In this document: piece after piece, positions 9,122 to 18,107 of the stretch
Position numbering within the stretch: position 1 is the first letter of the stretch
Layout: every line of letters starts with the position of its first letter
Assembly: GCA_013362315.1 (NCBI GenBank)
Contig: JABFWL010000681.1
Span: 1 to 32,339, forward strand
Source of the DNA: Catenulispora sp.
GTDB taxonomy: Bacteria > Actinomycetota > Actinomycetes > Streptomycetales > Catenulisporaceae
Length of the DNA: 32,339 bases
Direction: 5' to 3'
Notes under the pieces: generated by a model
The model's database searches: none
Seen by the model: the letters and a program-made list of their open reading frames with translations, nothing else
Told to the model about the DNA's origin: nothing
Program-made: the position numbers and the translations under genes

Positions 9122-9930
9122 CTGCCCGTCCGTCGGGCGTGATCGCGCCCCTGGTGACGCCGATGGGCCGCGGGCTGGGCGTCTCCGAGGAGGGAATCGG
9201 CGCTCAGATCCAGGCGGTCCGTCCCCGGGTGTCGGGGCTCATGCCGTGCATCAGTTCCGGCGAGGGATGGCGGCTGACGCAGTCCCAATGGCGGGCTACT
9301 GTTGAGGCGACCATACGCTTGGCCGATGGCCTGCCCGTCTACGCGGGTTGTCAGGCTTCTGACTGGCGGACCATGGAGCGGCGCGCGCTCGAGGCCGAGG
9401 AGCTGGGCGCGGACGCGATCGTGATCTCCATCCCCGCGCGCCACGGCCGTTCTTCGACGAGCACCCTGTTGGAGAAGTTCGGGCATCTCCGAAGGGCCCT
9501 GGGAGGACCAGTGGTCTACTACTGGGAATCGTTCGTGTCCGGCTGGGACGTCGATGCCGATCTGGGTGTCCGGATCTGCGAGGAACTGGACGCCGTCGCT
9601 GTCAAGGATTCCATGCGGAACGCGCAGCTGACATCCGTGCTCCTGGCGCGCCTGGCCGGCCGCACGAACATCCTGCAAGGCTGGGAGGACATGCTGTCGC
9701 CGGACCTTCCCGTCGACGGGTATGTCGGCCCCCTGGCTCTGCTGTCCGAGTGCACGGCGACGCTCTTCACCGCCGATCCACAGTGGGCTGACATCGCCAA
9801 GCAGACCGAGCGTTTCGGCGTCCTCGACCGGGACTACATCGCCCGGGTCAAGACCGAGCTTCAACTTCGAGGCTTGATTCCGTCGGCTGCCGAGTTCCCG
9901 GGGGTGCGCGGTGTCGCTTGGGACAGTTGA
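9118..9930 (+). CDS. dihydrodipicolinate synthase/N-acetylneuraminate lyase superfamily aldolase
   Basis: GVIAPLVTPMGRGLGVSEEGI, GLMPCISSGEGWRLTQSQW, VVYYWES, Schiff-base-type AVKDSMRN. Confidence 0.85.
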   Translation: MTARPSGVIAPLVTPMGRGLGVSEEGIGAQIQAVRPRVSGLMPCISSGEGWRLTQSQWRATVEATIRLADGLPVYAGCQASDWRTMERRALEAEELGADAIVISIPARHGRSSTSTLLEKFGHLRRALGGPVVYYWESFVSGWDVDADLGVRICEELDAVAVKDSMRNAQLTSVLLARLAGRTNILQGWEDMLSPDLPVDGYVGPLALLSECTATLFTADPQWADIAKQTERFGVLDRDYIARVKTELQLRGLIPSAAEFPGVRGVAWDS

Positions 9931-10738
9931 TCGCCTTTCGGCCGGCGGCCGCGCGCACCGCGCGGTGCACGCCTTCTTCGCGACCATGCGCATCTCCGCG
10001 GCCATGCCGGTGTCCGACACGCCGTTCCGGATCATCGGTCTCGGGCTTCGAGTGCTGCAGTTCGGCGTCCTGGTGGGCATCTGGCGAAGCCTTCCCGCCG
10101 ACCGGCTCGCCGCGAGCGGGCTGACGGTGTCCGCCTTGCTCACCTACAGCGCCCTCGCCCAAGCCGTCGGTCCTCTGCTCAACCCCCAGACCAGCTTGAC
10201 CGAGCACATAGCGAACGGCTCGCTGGCGGTTCGGATGCTCTGGCCCATGGGCGTCGTCTCCCAGTTCGCGAGCGAGATGCTCGGGGCGATCGTGCCGATC
10301 ACGCTCGTCGGGGCCGCCGTGATCTCGGGCGCGGCGCTGCTCTTCCACGTGCCGCTGACAGGTGCCGGTTCGCCGTCGCTGTTCGTTCTGAGCCTGCTGC
10401 TCGCCATTGTCGTCGGTCTGGCCGTCGACTTCTGGTTCGCGCTTCTGACGGTGCGGCTCGGCAACGGCATCTGGTTCGTCAACGCCATCAGGGCGGCGTG
10501 CACCTCGGTCATATCCGGAGCGCTGATCCCGCTGAGCTTGATGCCCTGGCACGTCGGCCGCGTTCTCCAGGTTCTGCCGTTCGCGGCCATGGCCTCCGGG
10601 CCGCTGCGCGTCTACACGCAGTCCTCCGGCGCCGCGACTCTGCTGGCCTCGCAGGCGGCCTGGGCCATCGTGCTCTGGGCCGGCGTCGTCTGGTGGGCTG
10701 CGAAGTCCCGCGACAAGGTGGTGGGTCAGGGTGGATAG
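9911..10738 (+). CDS. ABC-2 type transporter permease
   Basis: About six hydrophobic helices. Paired with a second permease and an ABC ATPase with overlapping genes. Confidence 0.82.
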   Translation: MSLGTVDRLSAGGRAHRAVHAFFATMRISAAMPVSDTPFRIIGLGLRVLQFGVLVGIWRSLPADRLAASGLTVSALLTYSALAQAVGPLLNPQTSLTEHIANGSLAVRMLWPMGVVSQFASEMLGAIVPITLVGAAVISGAALLFHVPLTGAGSPSLFVLSLLLAIVVGLAVDFWFALLTVRLGNGIWFVNAIRAACTSVISGALIPLSLMPWHVGRVLQVLPFAAMASGPLRVYTQSSGAATLLASQAAWAIVLWAGVVWWAAKSRDKVVGQGG

Positions 10739-11567
10739 GAAGATGAGGTCGCTCCTGGCCGCGAACGGACGCATGGGGCTGGAGCCGTTCCTCCGAGGCG
10801 GTTGGCAGGCTCTGGGCTGGGTCGTCGGGGAGACGCTGATCAACGTCAGCACCGTCCTGGCGATGCTGCTGCTGGCCGGCCGATTCACCGGCGTGGGTCC
10901 CTGGAGCTCGACAGAGCTCTTCTTCATGGTGGGGTTCGTCCTGGTCTCCCGAGGTCTGGCGAACATCTTCTCGGGCCGCAACGTGCTGATGATCAGCAGG
11001 AAGATCGGGCGCGGGCAGCTCGACCATGTGCTTGTTCAGCCGATTCCGGTGTGGAAGGCGCTGGCGGCCGAGGGGTTCAGTCCGTTCGACCTCGCCGCCA
11101 CCCTGGTCGTCGGGGTCGGCACGTTGGCCTGGTCCGTCACGGCTCTTCCGCGGACCCACGACGCTCTGTGGTTTGGCGCACTGCTTCTGAACGTCGCGGG
11201 ATCGGCTTGCGTGATCGTGGCCTACCAGTACCTCTGGGGGGCACTCGCGTTCTGGTCTCCGCGCGGGGCGGAAGAGGTCAACTCGGTGAGTGCCGCCGTG
11301 GTCAGCGACCTGAGCGCCTACCCGTTGGACGCCGCACCGCGCGCCGTCCTCAGCACCCTGGTGACGGTCGTCCCGGTCGGCTTCATCGGGTGGATTCCGA
11401 CAAGAGAGCTACTACAGACGGCCCATGGCCCGGGCGTCGGCGTGCTGGCCGGACCTGCGGCGGCACTGACGCTGGCCGCGATCACATTCGCGGTTTTTCG
11501 AAGGGGTTTGAGAAGGTATGAACGCTACGGAAGCGGACGGTACTCCGACTTCGGACATCGTCGTTGA
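10731..11567 (+). CDS. ABC-2 type transporter permease (second subunit)
   Basis: Hydrophobic protein; ISRKIGRGQLDHVLVQPIPVW segment typical of this permease group. Confidence 0.82.
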   Translation: MDRKMRSLLAANGRMGLEPFLRGGWQALGWVVGETLINVSTVLAMLLLAGRFTGVGPWSSTELFFMVGFVLVSRGLANIFSGRNVLMISRKIGRGQLDHVLVQPIPVWKALAAEGFSPFDLAATLVVGVGTLAWSVTALPRTHDALWFGALLLNVAGSACVIVAYQYLWGALAFWSPRGAEEVNSVSAAVVSDLSAYPLDAAPRAVLSTLVTVVPVGFIGWIPTRELLQTAHGPGVGVLAGPAAALTLAAITFAVFRRGLRRYERYGSGRYSDFGHRR

Positions 11568-12570
11568 GCTGGCTGACGTCTGGAAGACCTACCACCAGCG
11601 GCAGCGTCCCGAGTCCTTGGGCGAGACCTTCCGGAGTCTGCTGCGCCCCACGATGAAGACCATCGAGGCGCTGAAGGGCGTGAGCCTTGAGGTGCGACGG
11701 GGTGAGATGGTGGCCTACGCGGGCCCCAACGGTGCCGGGAAGAGCACGACCATCAAACTGCTGTCCGGGCTCATGGTGCCCGACCGGGGTTCGGTCCGGG
11801 CGCTCGGGATGAGCCCGGCGGCCGACCGGGTCGAGTACGTCCGCCGGATCGCGGTGGTGTTCGGCCAGCGGACCGAACTGTGGTGGGACCACTCCATCGG
11901 CGCGAGCTTCCGCTGGAAGAAGGCCACCTGGGGAATCCCGGACGATGTCTACCGGGACATGCTGGGCCAGCTCAGCGAGCAGTTCGAGCTCCAGCCGATC
12001 TGGAAGACCCTCGCCCGGGAACTGAGCCTGGGCCAGCGGATGCGGGCCGACCTGGCCCTGGCACTGCTGCACGATCCCGAGCTGATCCTGCTCGACGAGC
12101 CGACCCTGGGCCTGGACGTGATCGCCCGGGAACGCATGCTCGACTGGATCAAGCACCTCAACCGGCGGGACCGGAAGACCGTTCTGATCACCAGCCACAA
12201 CATGGCGGACCTGGAACGGCTCGACGCCCGTGTCGTCATGGTGCACCAGGGCTCCGTCCGCTTCGACGGCGGGTTCGACGACCTGCGGGCCACCGTCGCC
12301 GATCGCCGGGTCATGACGGTCTCGACCGATGTCCTGGCCGCGCCGGCTCTGCAGGGCGCCGAGCTCACGCGCAGTGACGGCACGCGGCACGAATACCGTT
12401 TCGACGCCTCCCGGGTGTCGGTCGTCCGATTGCTGGAGGAACTGTCCTCGACGTGCAAGGTCGACGACATCCAGACTTCGGTCGCCTCCATCGACGATGT
12501 CGTGTCCGAGGTGTATCAGCAGCTGGAGAAAGGGACTGTTCACGACCTCCCGGCTAAGGCACTGCGGTGA
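11518..12570 (+). CDS. ABC transporter ATP-binding protein (ABC-2 exporter family)
   Basis: Walker A GPNGAGKSTT, signature LSLGQRMRADLALAL, Walker B LILLDEPTLGLD. Confidence 0.93.
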   Translation: MNATEADGTPTSDIVVELADVWKTYHQRQRPESLGETFRSLLRPTMKTIEALKGVSLEVRRGEMVAYAGPNGAGKSTTIKLLSGLMVPDRGSVRALGMSPAADRVEYVRRIAVVFGQRTELWWDHSIGASFRWKKATWGIPDDVYRDMLGQLSEQFELQPIWKTLARELSLGQRMRADLALALLHDPELILLDEPTLGLDVIARERMLDWIKHLNRRDRKTVLITSHNMADLERLDARVVMVHQGSVRFDGGFDDLRATVADRRVMTVSTDVLAAPALQGAELTRSDGTRHEYRFDASRVSVVRLLEELSSTCKVDDIQTSVASIDDVVSEVYQQLEKGTVHDLPAKALR

Positions 12571-13481
12571 GCGCCGACCTTGTGACCGCCGATCCGAGGA
12601 TGCGCATCCTCCTCGTGTCCCAGTACGTCTCGGCGCTTCGAGGGATGGTGCGGGTCTGCCGACGGGGCGGATATCAGCCGGTGGCCGCCGTGTGCACCAG
12701 GGCCGAATCGCCGACGAGCGGTCTGAGCACTCCGCGCATGGTCACACTGTCGAAGGCACTCGTGGGCTCGTGCCCGCCTGGCCTCAGTGTGAACGTCGTC
12801 GACGGTATGGATCCGCTCTGCGATGTCATCGAGCGCTACTCGCCTGACCTGCTGCTCGTGCGGGGCTTCCCGTGGCGGTTGCCGGCCCGCGCCCTGCAGG
12901 CCCCCCGCTTCGGAGCGGTGAATCTGCATCCTTCTTCTCTGCCGGAGTTCCGTGGGCCGTTCCCGGTCGACTGGGCGATCCGCCGGGGAGATTCAGAGCT
13001 CGGGTTCACGGCTCATCGGATGGACGCCGGTTTCGACACCGGGCGGATCCTGGCCGCCGTCCGCTTCCCGGTCGGCCCGGACGAGTTCGGCGGTGCGATC
13101 TGGAGCCGCGTCGACGCCGCCGCCGAACGGGTGTTGGCGCCCGCGTTGGACCGGGTGTTCGGCAAGGACCCCGGCGTTGACCAGGACGACAGCCAGGCGT
13201 CGTATGCCGGCGCCTTCGACGCCGACGACGAGGTCGTGGACTGGACGCGTTCCGCCCTGGAGATCCATCACCAAGTCCGGGCCTGGAGTCTGGGATCCCA
13301 GGGAGTCGAAGGACCCCTCGCGGATCTCGACGGATCCCCGGTTCGCATCCACCGGACCAGCCTGACCGCGATCGACGCGCCCCGGGTCTCCTGCCGCGAC
13401 GCACCGATCTGGCTGGCCGACTTCACGCGACTGCCTCCCGGAAACACTCCGAGCTCGGAAAGAAAGGCTTCTGTGAAATGA
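12567..13481 (+). CDS. formyltransferase-family protein (Met-tRNA/sugar N-formyltransferase-like)
   Basis: NLHPSSLPEFRGPFPVDWAIRRGDSELGFTAHRMDAGFDTGRIL (Asn-His-Asp formyltransferase motif). Confidence 0.87.
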   Translation: MSADLVTADPRMRILLVSQYVSALRGMVRVCRRGGYQPVAAVCTRAESPTSGLSTPRMVTLSKALVGSCPPGLSVNVVDGMDPLCDVIERYSPDLLLVRGFPWRLPARALQAPRFGAVNLHPSSLPEFRGPFPVDWAIRRGDSELGFTAHRMDAGFDTGRILAAVRFPVGPDEFGGAIWSRVDAAAERVLAPALDRVFGKDPGVDQDDSQASYAGAFDADDEVVDWTRSALEIHHQVRAWSLGSQGVEGPLADLDGSPVRIHRTSLTAIDAPRVSCRDAPIWLADFTRLPPGNTPSSERKASVK

Positions 13482-14602
13482 GTGAGCAGACGATAGTCGA
13501 CCTGGTGCCGGCGCCTGTGCTGGCGCCCCCGGACACCACCGCGGAACGGGTGGCGGACCGGCCCCCGCGGCTGGAGGTCCGCGAGATCCTGACGCCGGCG
13601 GATGCGAAGGCCTTCACCGCCTTGTTGCTGAAGGAGCTCCCTTCGCACTACGACGAGGTGGACGCCACTTTTCCCGAGTCGATCCTCAGCAACGCCCGCA
13701 ATGGCCAAGACCCCTTCGGCTACTTCACGCTCAGCAAGAACGTCTACACGACGTATGTCGACGGGCGCCTCGCCGGCTTCACGGTCGTGACGATGAAGCG
13801 CGGCGGTTCGGCCAAGATCGGCCCGACCGCCGTGCTCCCGGAGTTCCGCCGGACCGGGATCGCGAGCGCCTTGCGGGACATCGTCGAGCGCAAGCTCTAC
13901 GAGGGGCTCGGGGTGCGCAAGCTCTATATGACGGTGTCGGCGTCCAACGTCCCGGCTCTGCTGTTCAACCTTGATCGCGGATTCAAGATCGAGGGGATCC
14001 TGCGCGGCCAGTATCGACGGGACCAGGACGAGTTCGTCCTCGGCGCGTTCAATCCCGCCGGACCCCCGGCCGTGGCGGCGGCGGAGACCCGCTACGACGT
14101 CGAAGCGGCGCGCGGTCGTTGGAACGACGCGGTCGGCAGTACCGCGGCGCTGTGGACGGATCCTGACGTGCAGGAGCTGAGAGCCTTTCTCTCGCCGCGG
14201 CTGCAGGACTCCTTCGACCAGCTCGACATCGGGTTCTACCAGGCGATCGTCGACGCCTGCCGCGAATCCCGACAGACGTACCACCAGAAGGGCAAGCGCC
14301 TGTTGGCCGCCCGGACGGATGGAGTGGTGTCGGCGGTAGCCGTCTACGTCCCGAAGCGAGGCGGGGGTGCGAAGCTGTCGCCGTGCGTCGCCGACAACGC
14401 CGACGCGGCCCGGGCGCTGATCGCCGAGGCGCTCGAGCTGGCGGCGTCCGAAGGCCGCCGGAAGATCTACATCCACGTTCCGGACACCAGGTTCGACATG
14501 GTGGCGCTGCTGGTCTGGCTGGGCTTTGCCATCGAGGCCCAGCTGCGGGAGGCCTACCGCCCCGGGACGAACATCATCGTGCTGGGCCGGCTCCTGCCAT
14601 GA
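13478..14602 (+). CDS. double GNAT-domain N-acetyltransferase-like protein
   Basis: AKIGPTAVLPEFRRTGIASALRDIVERKLYEGLGVRKLYMTVSASNVPALLFNLDRGFKIEG (GNAT motif A). Second, weaker GNAT-like half: LSPCVADNADAARALIAEALELAASEGRRKIYIHVPD. Confidence 0.82.
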   Translation: MSEQTIVDLVPAPVLAPPDTTAERVADRPPRLEVREILTPADAKAFTALLLKELPSHYDEVDATFPESILSNARNGQDPFGYFTLSKNVYTTYVDGRLAGFTVVTMKRGGSAKIGPTAVLPEFRRTGIASALRDIVERKLYEGLGVRKLYMTVSASNVPALLFNLDRGFKIEGILRGQYRRDQDEFVLGAFNPAGPPAVAAAETRYDVEAARGRWNDAVGSTAALWTDPDVQELRAFLSPRLQDSFDQLDIGFYQAIVDACRESRQTYHQKGKRLLAARTDGVVSAVAVYVPKRGGGAKLSPCVADNADAARALIAEALELAASEGRRKIYIHVPDTRFDMVALLVWLGFAIEAQLREAYRPGTNIIVLGRLLP

Positions 14603-15165
14603 GCCGAACGATCCGGGTGGCGACCGGCAACGCCGCCAAGATGGAGATGATCGGCCGCTTTCTCGCAGCCGCGGGCCTCACCCCGGTGATGGCCGACCCC
14701 GGCGACGCCGAGGACCTGGCCCCGCTCGGCTACGAATCGGCTGTCCTGGCCAAGCTGGCCGGTGTTGTCGCCGGCGACCCCGGGGATCACTCCCCGGTTG
14801 TCGCGCACGACTGCGGCTTCGAGTTCGAGTGCCTCGGCGGTGCTCCGGGGGCCGACACCAAGAAGTGGCTCACGCAGGTCGGTCCCGACATCAGCGGCGT
14901 TCTGACGCCGAATACCGCGGTGCGGGTCGTCCATTGGGCGGCCCTCAGGCTCGGGTCGCAGACCCACACCTTCTCCGAGACCGACCTGCGGACCGTACCT
15001 GAGCGTTGGGCGGTAACGAACCGCGGGCTGCCGCTGACCGACTGCTTCCCCGGGCCGAGCGACGGCCTGCAGCGGCTGATGACCCGCGTGGCGGCCCAGA
15101 TTCTTACAGAAGCCAAGCTCCGGACAGAAGTCGAGGAGGAACCCCGATGGGCCTTGAAGGAGTAG
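14599..15165 (+). CDS. HAM1/ITPase-like NTP pyrophosphatase
   Basis: IRVATGNAAKMEMIGRFL (compare TGN.GK), AHDCGFEFECLGGAPGADTKKW (compare DDSGL.V.AL.G.PG). Confidence 0.78.
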   Translation: MSRTIRVATGNAAKMEMIGRFLAAAGLTPVMADPGDAEDLAPLGYESAVLAKLAGVVAGDPGDHSPVVAHDCGFEFECLGGAPGADTKKWLTQVGPDISGVLTPNTAVRVVHWAALRLGSQTHTFSETDLRTVPERWAVTNRGLPLTDCFPGPSDGLQRLMTRVAAQILTEAKLRTEVEEEPRWALKE

Positions 15166-15680
15166 AAGTACTCTGCGGCGGTCCGATCAAAAGCCTGTTT
15201 TCCGGCGGAGTGTTCGACGCTGGAATGCGCGAGCTGGTCACCGAAACCGTGGCCGTCCTTCAGGCGGCGGGCGCGCTGGTGAGGAGCGCCCACCTCGCTG
15301 AGCGGTTCTCGATCGTCGACCTTTCCTCCCAGGACGTCACCCGCCGCGATCATGCCTGGTGCGTGTCCTGCGACGTCTATGTGGCCCTGCTGCCGACCGA
15401 TGCCGAGGGCACGGCGTACCCGAGTGCGGGCACCGCCGTCGAGCTCGGCTGGGTCTCGGCCCTGGGCAAGCCGATCGTCGTCCTGTGGGACTCCAGTCGT
15501 CCGCGCGCCTACAGCCATCTCGTCCGGGGGCTGAACGCGATATCGCCGGTGGTCTTTCTCGATCTGCTCGAGGCACGCGCGAATCCCGGGCTCCTCGTCG
15601 AAACCGTCGAACGCGCGGGCCGCTCACCTGGCGCCGGGCCGAAGGGAGGGCGGCTTCTTGCTCACGGTCATCCGCAGTGA
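15147..15680 (+). CDS. nucleoside 2-deoxyribosyltransferase superfamily protein; candidate BlsM/MilB-like nucleotide N-glycosidase
   Basis: VEVLCGGPIKSLF, SAHLAERFSIVDLSSQDVTRRDHAWCVSCDVYVALL, YPSAGTAVELGWVSALGKPIVVLWD. Confidence 0.75.
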   Translation: MGLEGVEVLCGGPIKSLFSGGVFDAGMRELVTETVAVLQAAGALVRSAHLAERFSIVDLSSQDVTRRDHAWCVSCDVYVALLPTDAEGTAYPSAGTAVELGWVSALGKPIVVLWDSSRPRAYSHLVRGLNAISPVVFLDLLEARANPGLLVETVERAGRSPGAGPKGGRLLAHGHPQ

Positions 15681-16251
15681 CAGCCCGGCGGGGGCTAAGG
15701 CCGGCGTCATCGAGATGCTCTTGGCGGGCTCCGATCCCGCGACGTTTCAGGACGCCGGTCGGCAGGCGGTGACGGATGTCTCAGGTCTCGACGGCGTGTC
15801 CGTCGCCATCGCGGCTGGCTGGCCCGAGTGCCGACCGGGACCGTGCGGTGGCGAAGGGCGGTCCGGTGTCGAAGGGCGGTCCGGCGTCGACCTGGTGAGT
15901 CCCTTCGACGCGCTCTTCCGGAAAGCGGAGCGCGCCTTCGCCGACGGGAACCGGGAAGTGCAGGTCTGGCACGGCACTTCGGACGACGCCATGTGGGGTT
16001 CGCTGCAGGTCCGTGCCGACGCGATGCGAGTCACGGTCGCGACGACGACCGGCGAGGTTCTGGCCTCGATCGACCGACTCTGGCTACAGACGACGGCACT
16101 GTGCGATGCCGTCTGGACGTCGAGGTCCCGCTCTGGCCGGGCCCGAGTAGAGATCACCCTGCACTACACCACGGCGCGGCTGACCGCCGCCCAACTGGCA
16201 CAGGCTTTGCGGGCGGCGCAGGAATGGGAATCGAACCGCGACACGACGTGA
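15658..16251 (+). CDS. hypothetical protein, no recognised family
   Basis: Open frame in the operon overlapping the upstream stop (TTG start). Contains an in-frame EGRSGV duplication. Confidence 0.55.
   Translation: MLTVIRSDSPAGAKAGVIEMLLAGSDPATFQDAGRQAVTDVSGLDGVSVAIAAGWPECRPGPCGGEGRSGVEGRSGVDLVSPFDALFRKAERAFADGNREVQVWHGTSDDAMWGSLQVRADAMRVTVATTTGEVLASIDRLWLQTTALCDAVWTSRSRSGRARVEITLHYTTARLTAAQLAQALRAAQEWESNRDTT
15853..15888 (+). repeat. 18-bp in-frame tandem duplication
   Basis: gaagggcggtccggtgtc / gaagggcggtccggcgtc (17/18 identical), encoding EGRSGV x2. Confidence 0.85.
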
Positions 16252-16264
16252 ACTTGGAGGAGAC

Positions 16265-17248
16265 ATGGCAGGCAACGGAAAGTATTTGTTCGTCAGGGTT
16301 CTGGAAGCTTGCAACGCCGATTGCTTCATGTGCGGATTCGCGTTGTCGCGAGATCGCTATCGGCTGCCTCCCGACGAGTTCTCGACGCTCCTGAGCCAGG
16401 CTAAGGGCTTGGGCGTCGGGTATGTGCGCTTCACAGGCGGCGAACCGCTCATGCACAAGGAGATCCTGTCCCTGATCCGCGTGGGCTCGGAGATGCCGAC
16501 GCAGGTCTCGTTGATCACCAACGGTTTCAGCCTGCCGTTGATGGCGCGAGACCTCGCCCAGGCCGGCCTGAACCAGGTGATCGTGAGTATCGACGCGGCA
16601 TACGCCGCACAGCACGACGAATATCGCAACACGCCGGGGTTGTTCGCGAAGGCGTTCTCGGGGATCGAGGAGGCGCTGCGCCACTCCATTTCCGTGCGCG
16701 TCAACACGGTTGTCGGGCCGCACAATTATCAGGACATGCCGATGCTGGGGCGAGCGCTGAAGGAGGCGGGGGTTTCGCACTGGGAACTGTCGGCGCTGAA
16801 GCTCAGCAGCGAGATCACCTACCCGGACCGTGAGGACGTGCTGAGAGCGGGAGAGGAAGTGTTCTCCGGGTCCGGCCTGGTGCCGATGGGCAAGCGCTGG
16901 TACGGCGACACAGAAGAGGAACAGGACCGCTATTTCGACCAGGGGATCCCACCACGGCCGTCTGGACCCCTCTGTCACGTGACGGACGACGTGATGTACC
17001 TCGATGCGAAGGCCGGCTACTTGTTTCCCTGCAGCCTGCTGCCCCATCGGTCGACTCCGGCGCTTTACGGAGCGCAGGTCCGCAACGAGGACGGCACCTA
17101 CATGCTGGACTCGCCGAAGTTCGAGGAGCGGCGGCAGTTCTTCCGCCAGAACGGCGCGAGCATCTGCACCGGCTGTTCGAGTTCGGCCGCGGGATACAGC
17201 GATGATCGGGCTCTGTCCCAGGAGAATCTCCCGGCTTGGTCCTACTAG
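16265..17248 (+). CDS. radical SAM protein, candidate BlsE/MilG-like base-glucuronate decarboxylase
   Basis: YLFVRVLEACNADCFMCGFALSRD (CxxxCxxC), RFTGGEPLMH (GGEP), additional C-terminal Cys (PLCHV, FPCSL, CTGCS). Confidence 0.88.
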   Translation: MAGNGKYLFVRVLEACNADCFMCGFALSRDRYRLPPDEFSTLLSQAKGLGVGYVRFTGGEPLMHKEILSLIRVGSEMPTQVSLITNGFSLPLMARDLAQAGLNQVIVSIDAAYAAQHDEYRNTPGLFAKAFSGIEEALRHSISVRVNTVVGPHNYQDMPMLGRALKEAGVSHWELSALKLSSEITYPDREDVLRAGEEVFSGSGLVPMGKRWYGDTEEEQDRYFDQGIPPRPSGPLCHVTDDVMYLDAKAGYLFPCSLLPHRSTPALYGAQVRNEDGTYMLDSPKFEERRQFFRQNGASICTGCSSSAAGYSDDRALSQENLPAWSY

Positions 17249-17251
17249 GCG

Positions 17252-18094
17252 ATGGACAGCTCGAAGCCGGCAGGCGAGCCGACACGGACGATCCTGGCGC
17301 GGATCCTGCGCAGCCAGCGCTTGACCGGACGGGAGGTGTGCGACCTCCAGCTGAGTGCGTCGGGCAACACGATCGTCGTCGAGACAGCGGCTCTCATCAT
17401 CCGGATCGCGTGGTGCGCCCCGATCCATGCCCGGGCTGAGAGCCGAATCTGGCGTGCGGCGGAACACGCGGGCCTTCCCGTTCCCGAACTCACGGCGCAC
17501 GGGGAAGTCGACGGGCACGAATTCGTCGTCTACCCCCGGCTGCCCGGCCGGCCGTCGCCGACGGGCGTGGCAGTCCTGCGGGAGGCCGGCGTCAAACTGG
17601 CGGCCCTGCACAGCGCGACCGTGGACGCCTTCCCGGCCGAGCTCGACTCGCGACCCCGCAGAGTCCGGCGCTTCGCCCTGGCCCGGAGGTTCGTCCGGGA
17701 CCAGGTCGGGAACCTGCCCAAAGGGGTTCCTGAGTGTGTCGGGCGAGCGGAGGCGGACTGGAAGTCGGCCTTCCACACCCCGACGCACGGCGATTTCCGC
17801 GGCCCGAACATCCTGGCCCGCGGCGGCCGCCTGTCCGGCGTCCTCGACTGGTCCGACGCGCGCCGGGCCAGCCGGGAGGCGGATCTGGGGAGTATCGACT
17901 GGGCCCGCTTCTGCGGGGTTCTGGACGGCTACTTGACCGTCGCGCCGGACGTGCGGGGAACCGAACTGGTCGGGTACTTCGCGGGCCGGTATGGAGCCCT
18001 GGCTGCCGGCGGGGTCGTCACCAGCGGCGTCGCGCTCGAGGCCGTGGAACGTTGTGTCGCGGCCGTCGAGCTGCGTGGAATCACTTTCGAATGA
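17252..18094 (+). CDS. aminoglycoside phosphotransferase (APH)-like kinase
   Basis: PTHGDFRGPNILARGGRLSGVLDWSDARRASREADLGSIDW (Brenner motif HGDxxxxN and DW). Confidence 0.85.
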   Translation: MDSSKPAGEPTRTILARILRSQRLTGREVCDLQLSASGNTIVVETAALIIRIAWCAPIHARAESRIWRAAEHAGLPVPELTAHGEVDGHEFVVYPRLPGRPSPTGVAVLREAGVKLAALHSATVDAFPAELDSRPRRVRRFALARRFVRDQVGNLPKGVPECVGRAEADWKSAFHTPTHGDFRGPNILARGGRLSGVLDWSDARRASREADLGSIDWARFCGVLDGYLTVAPDVRGTELVGYFAGRYGALAAGGVVTSGVALEAVERCVAAVELRGITFE

Positions 18095-18107
18095 AGGGCT
18101 TTTCGTG

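Noticed and set aside
6183-17248. RiPP interpretation (small Cys peptide plus radical SAM)
   Set aside because: The radical SAM lies 10 kb away among nucleoside-type genes and looks BlsE-like; no RRE protein or RiPP transporter/peptidase pairing seen. The peptide is still listed as a finding.
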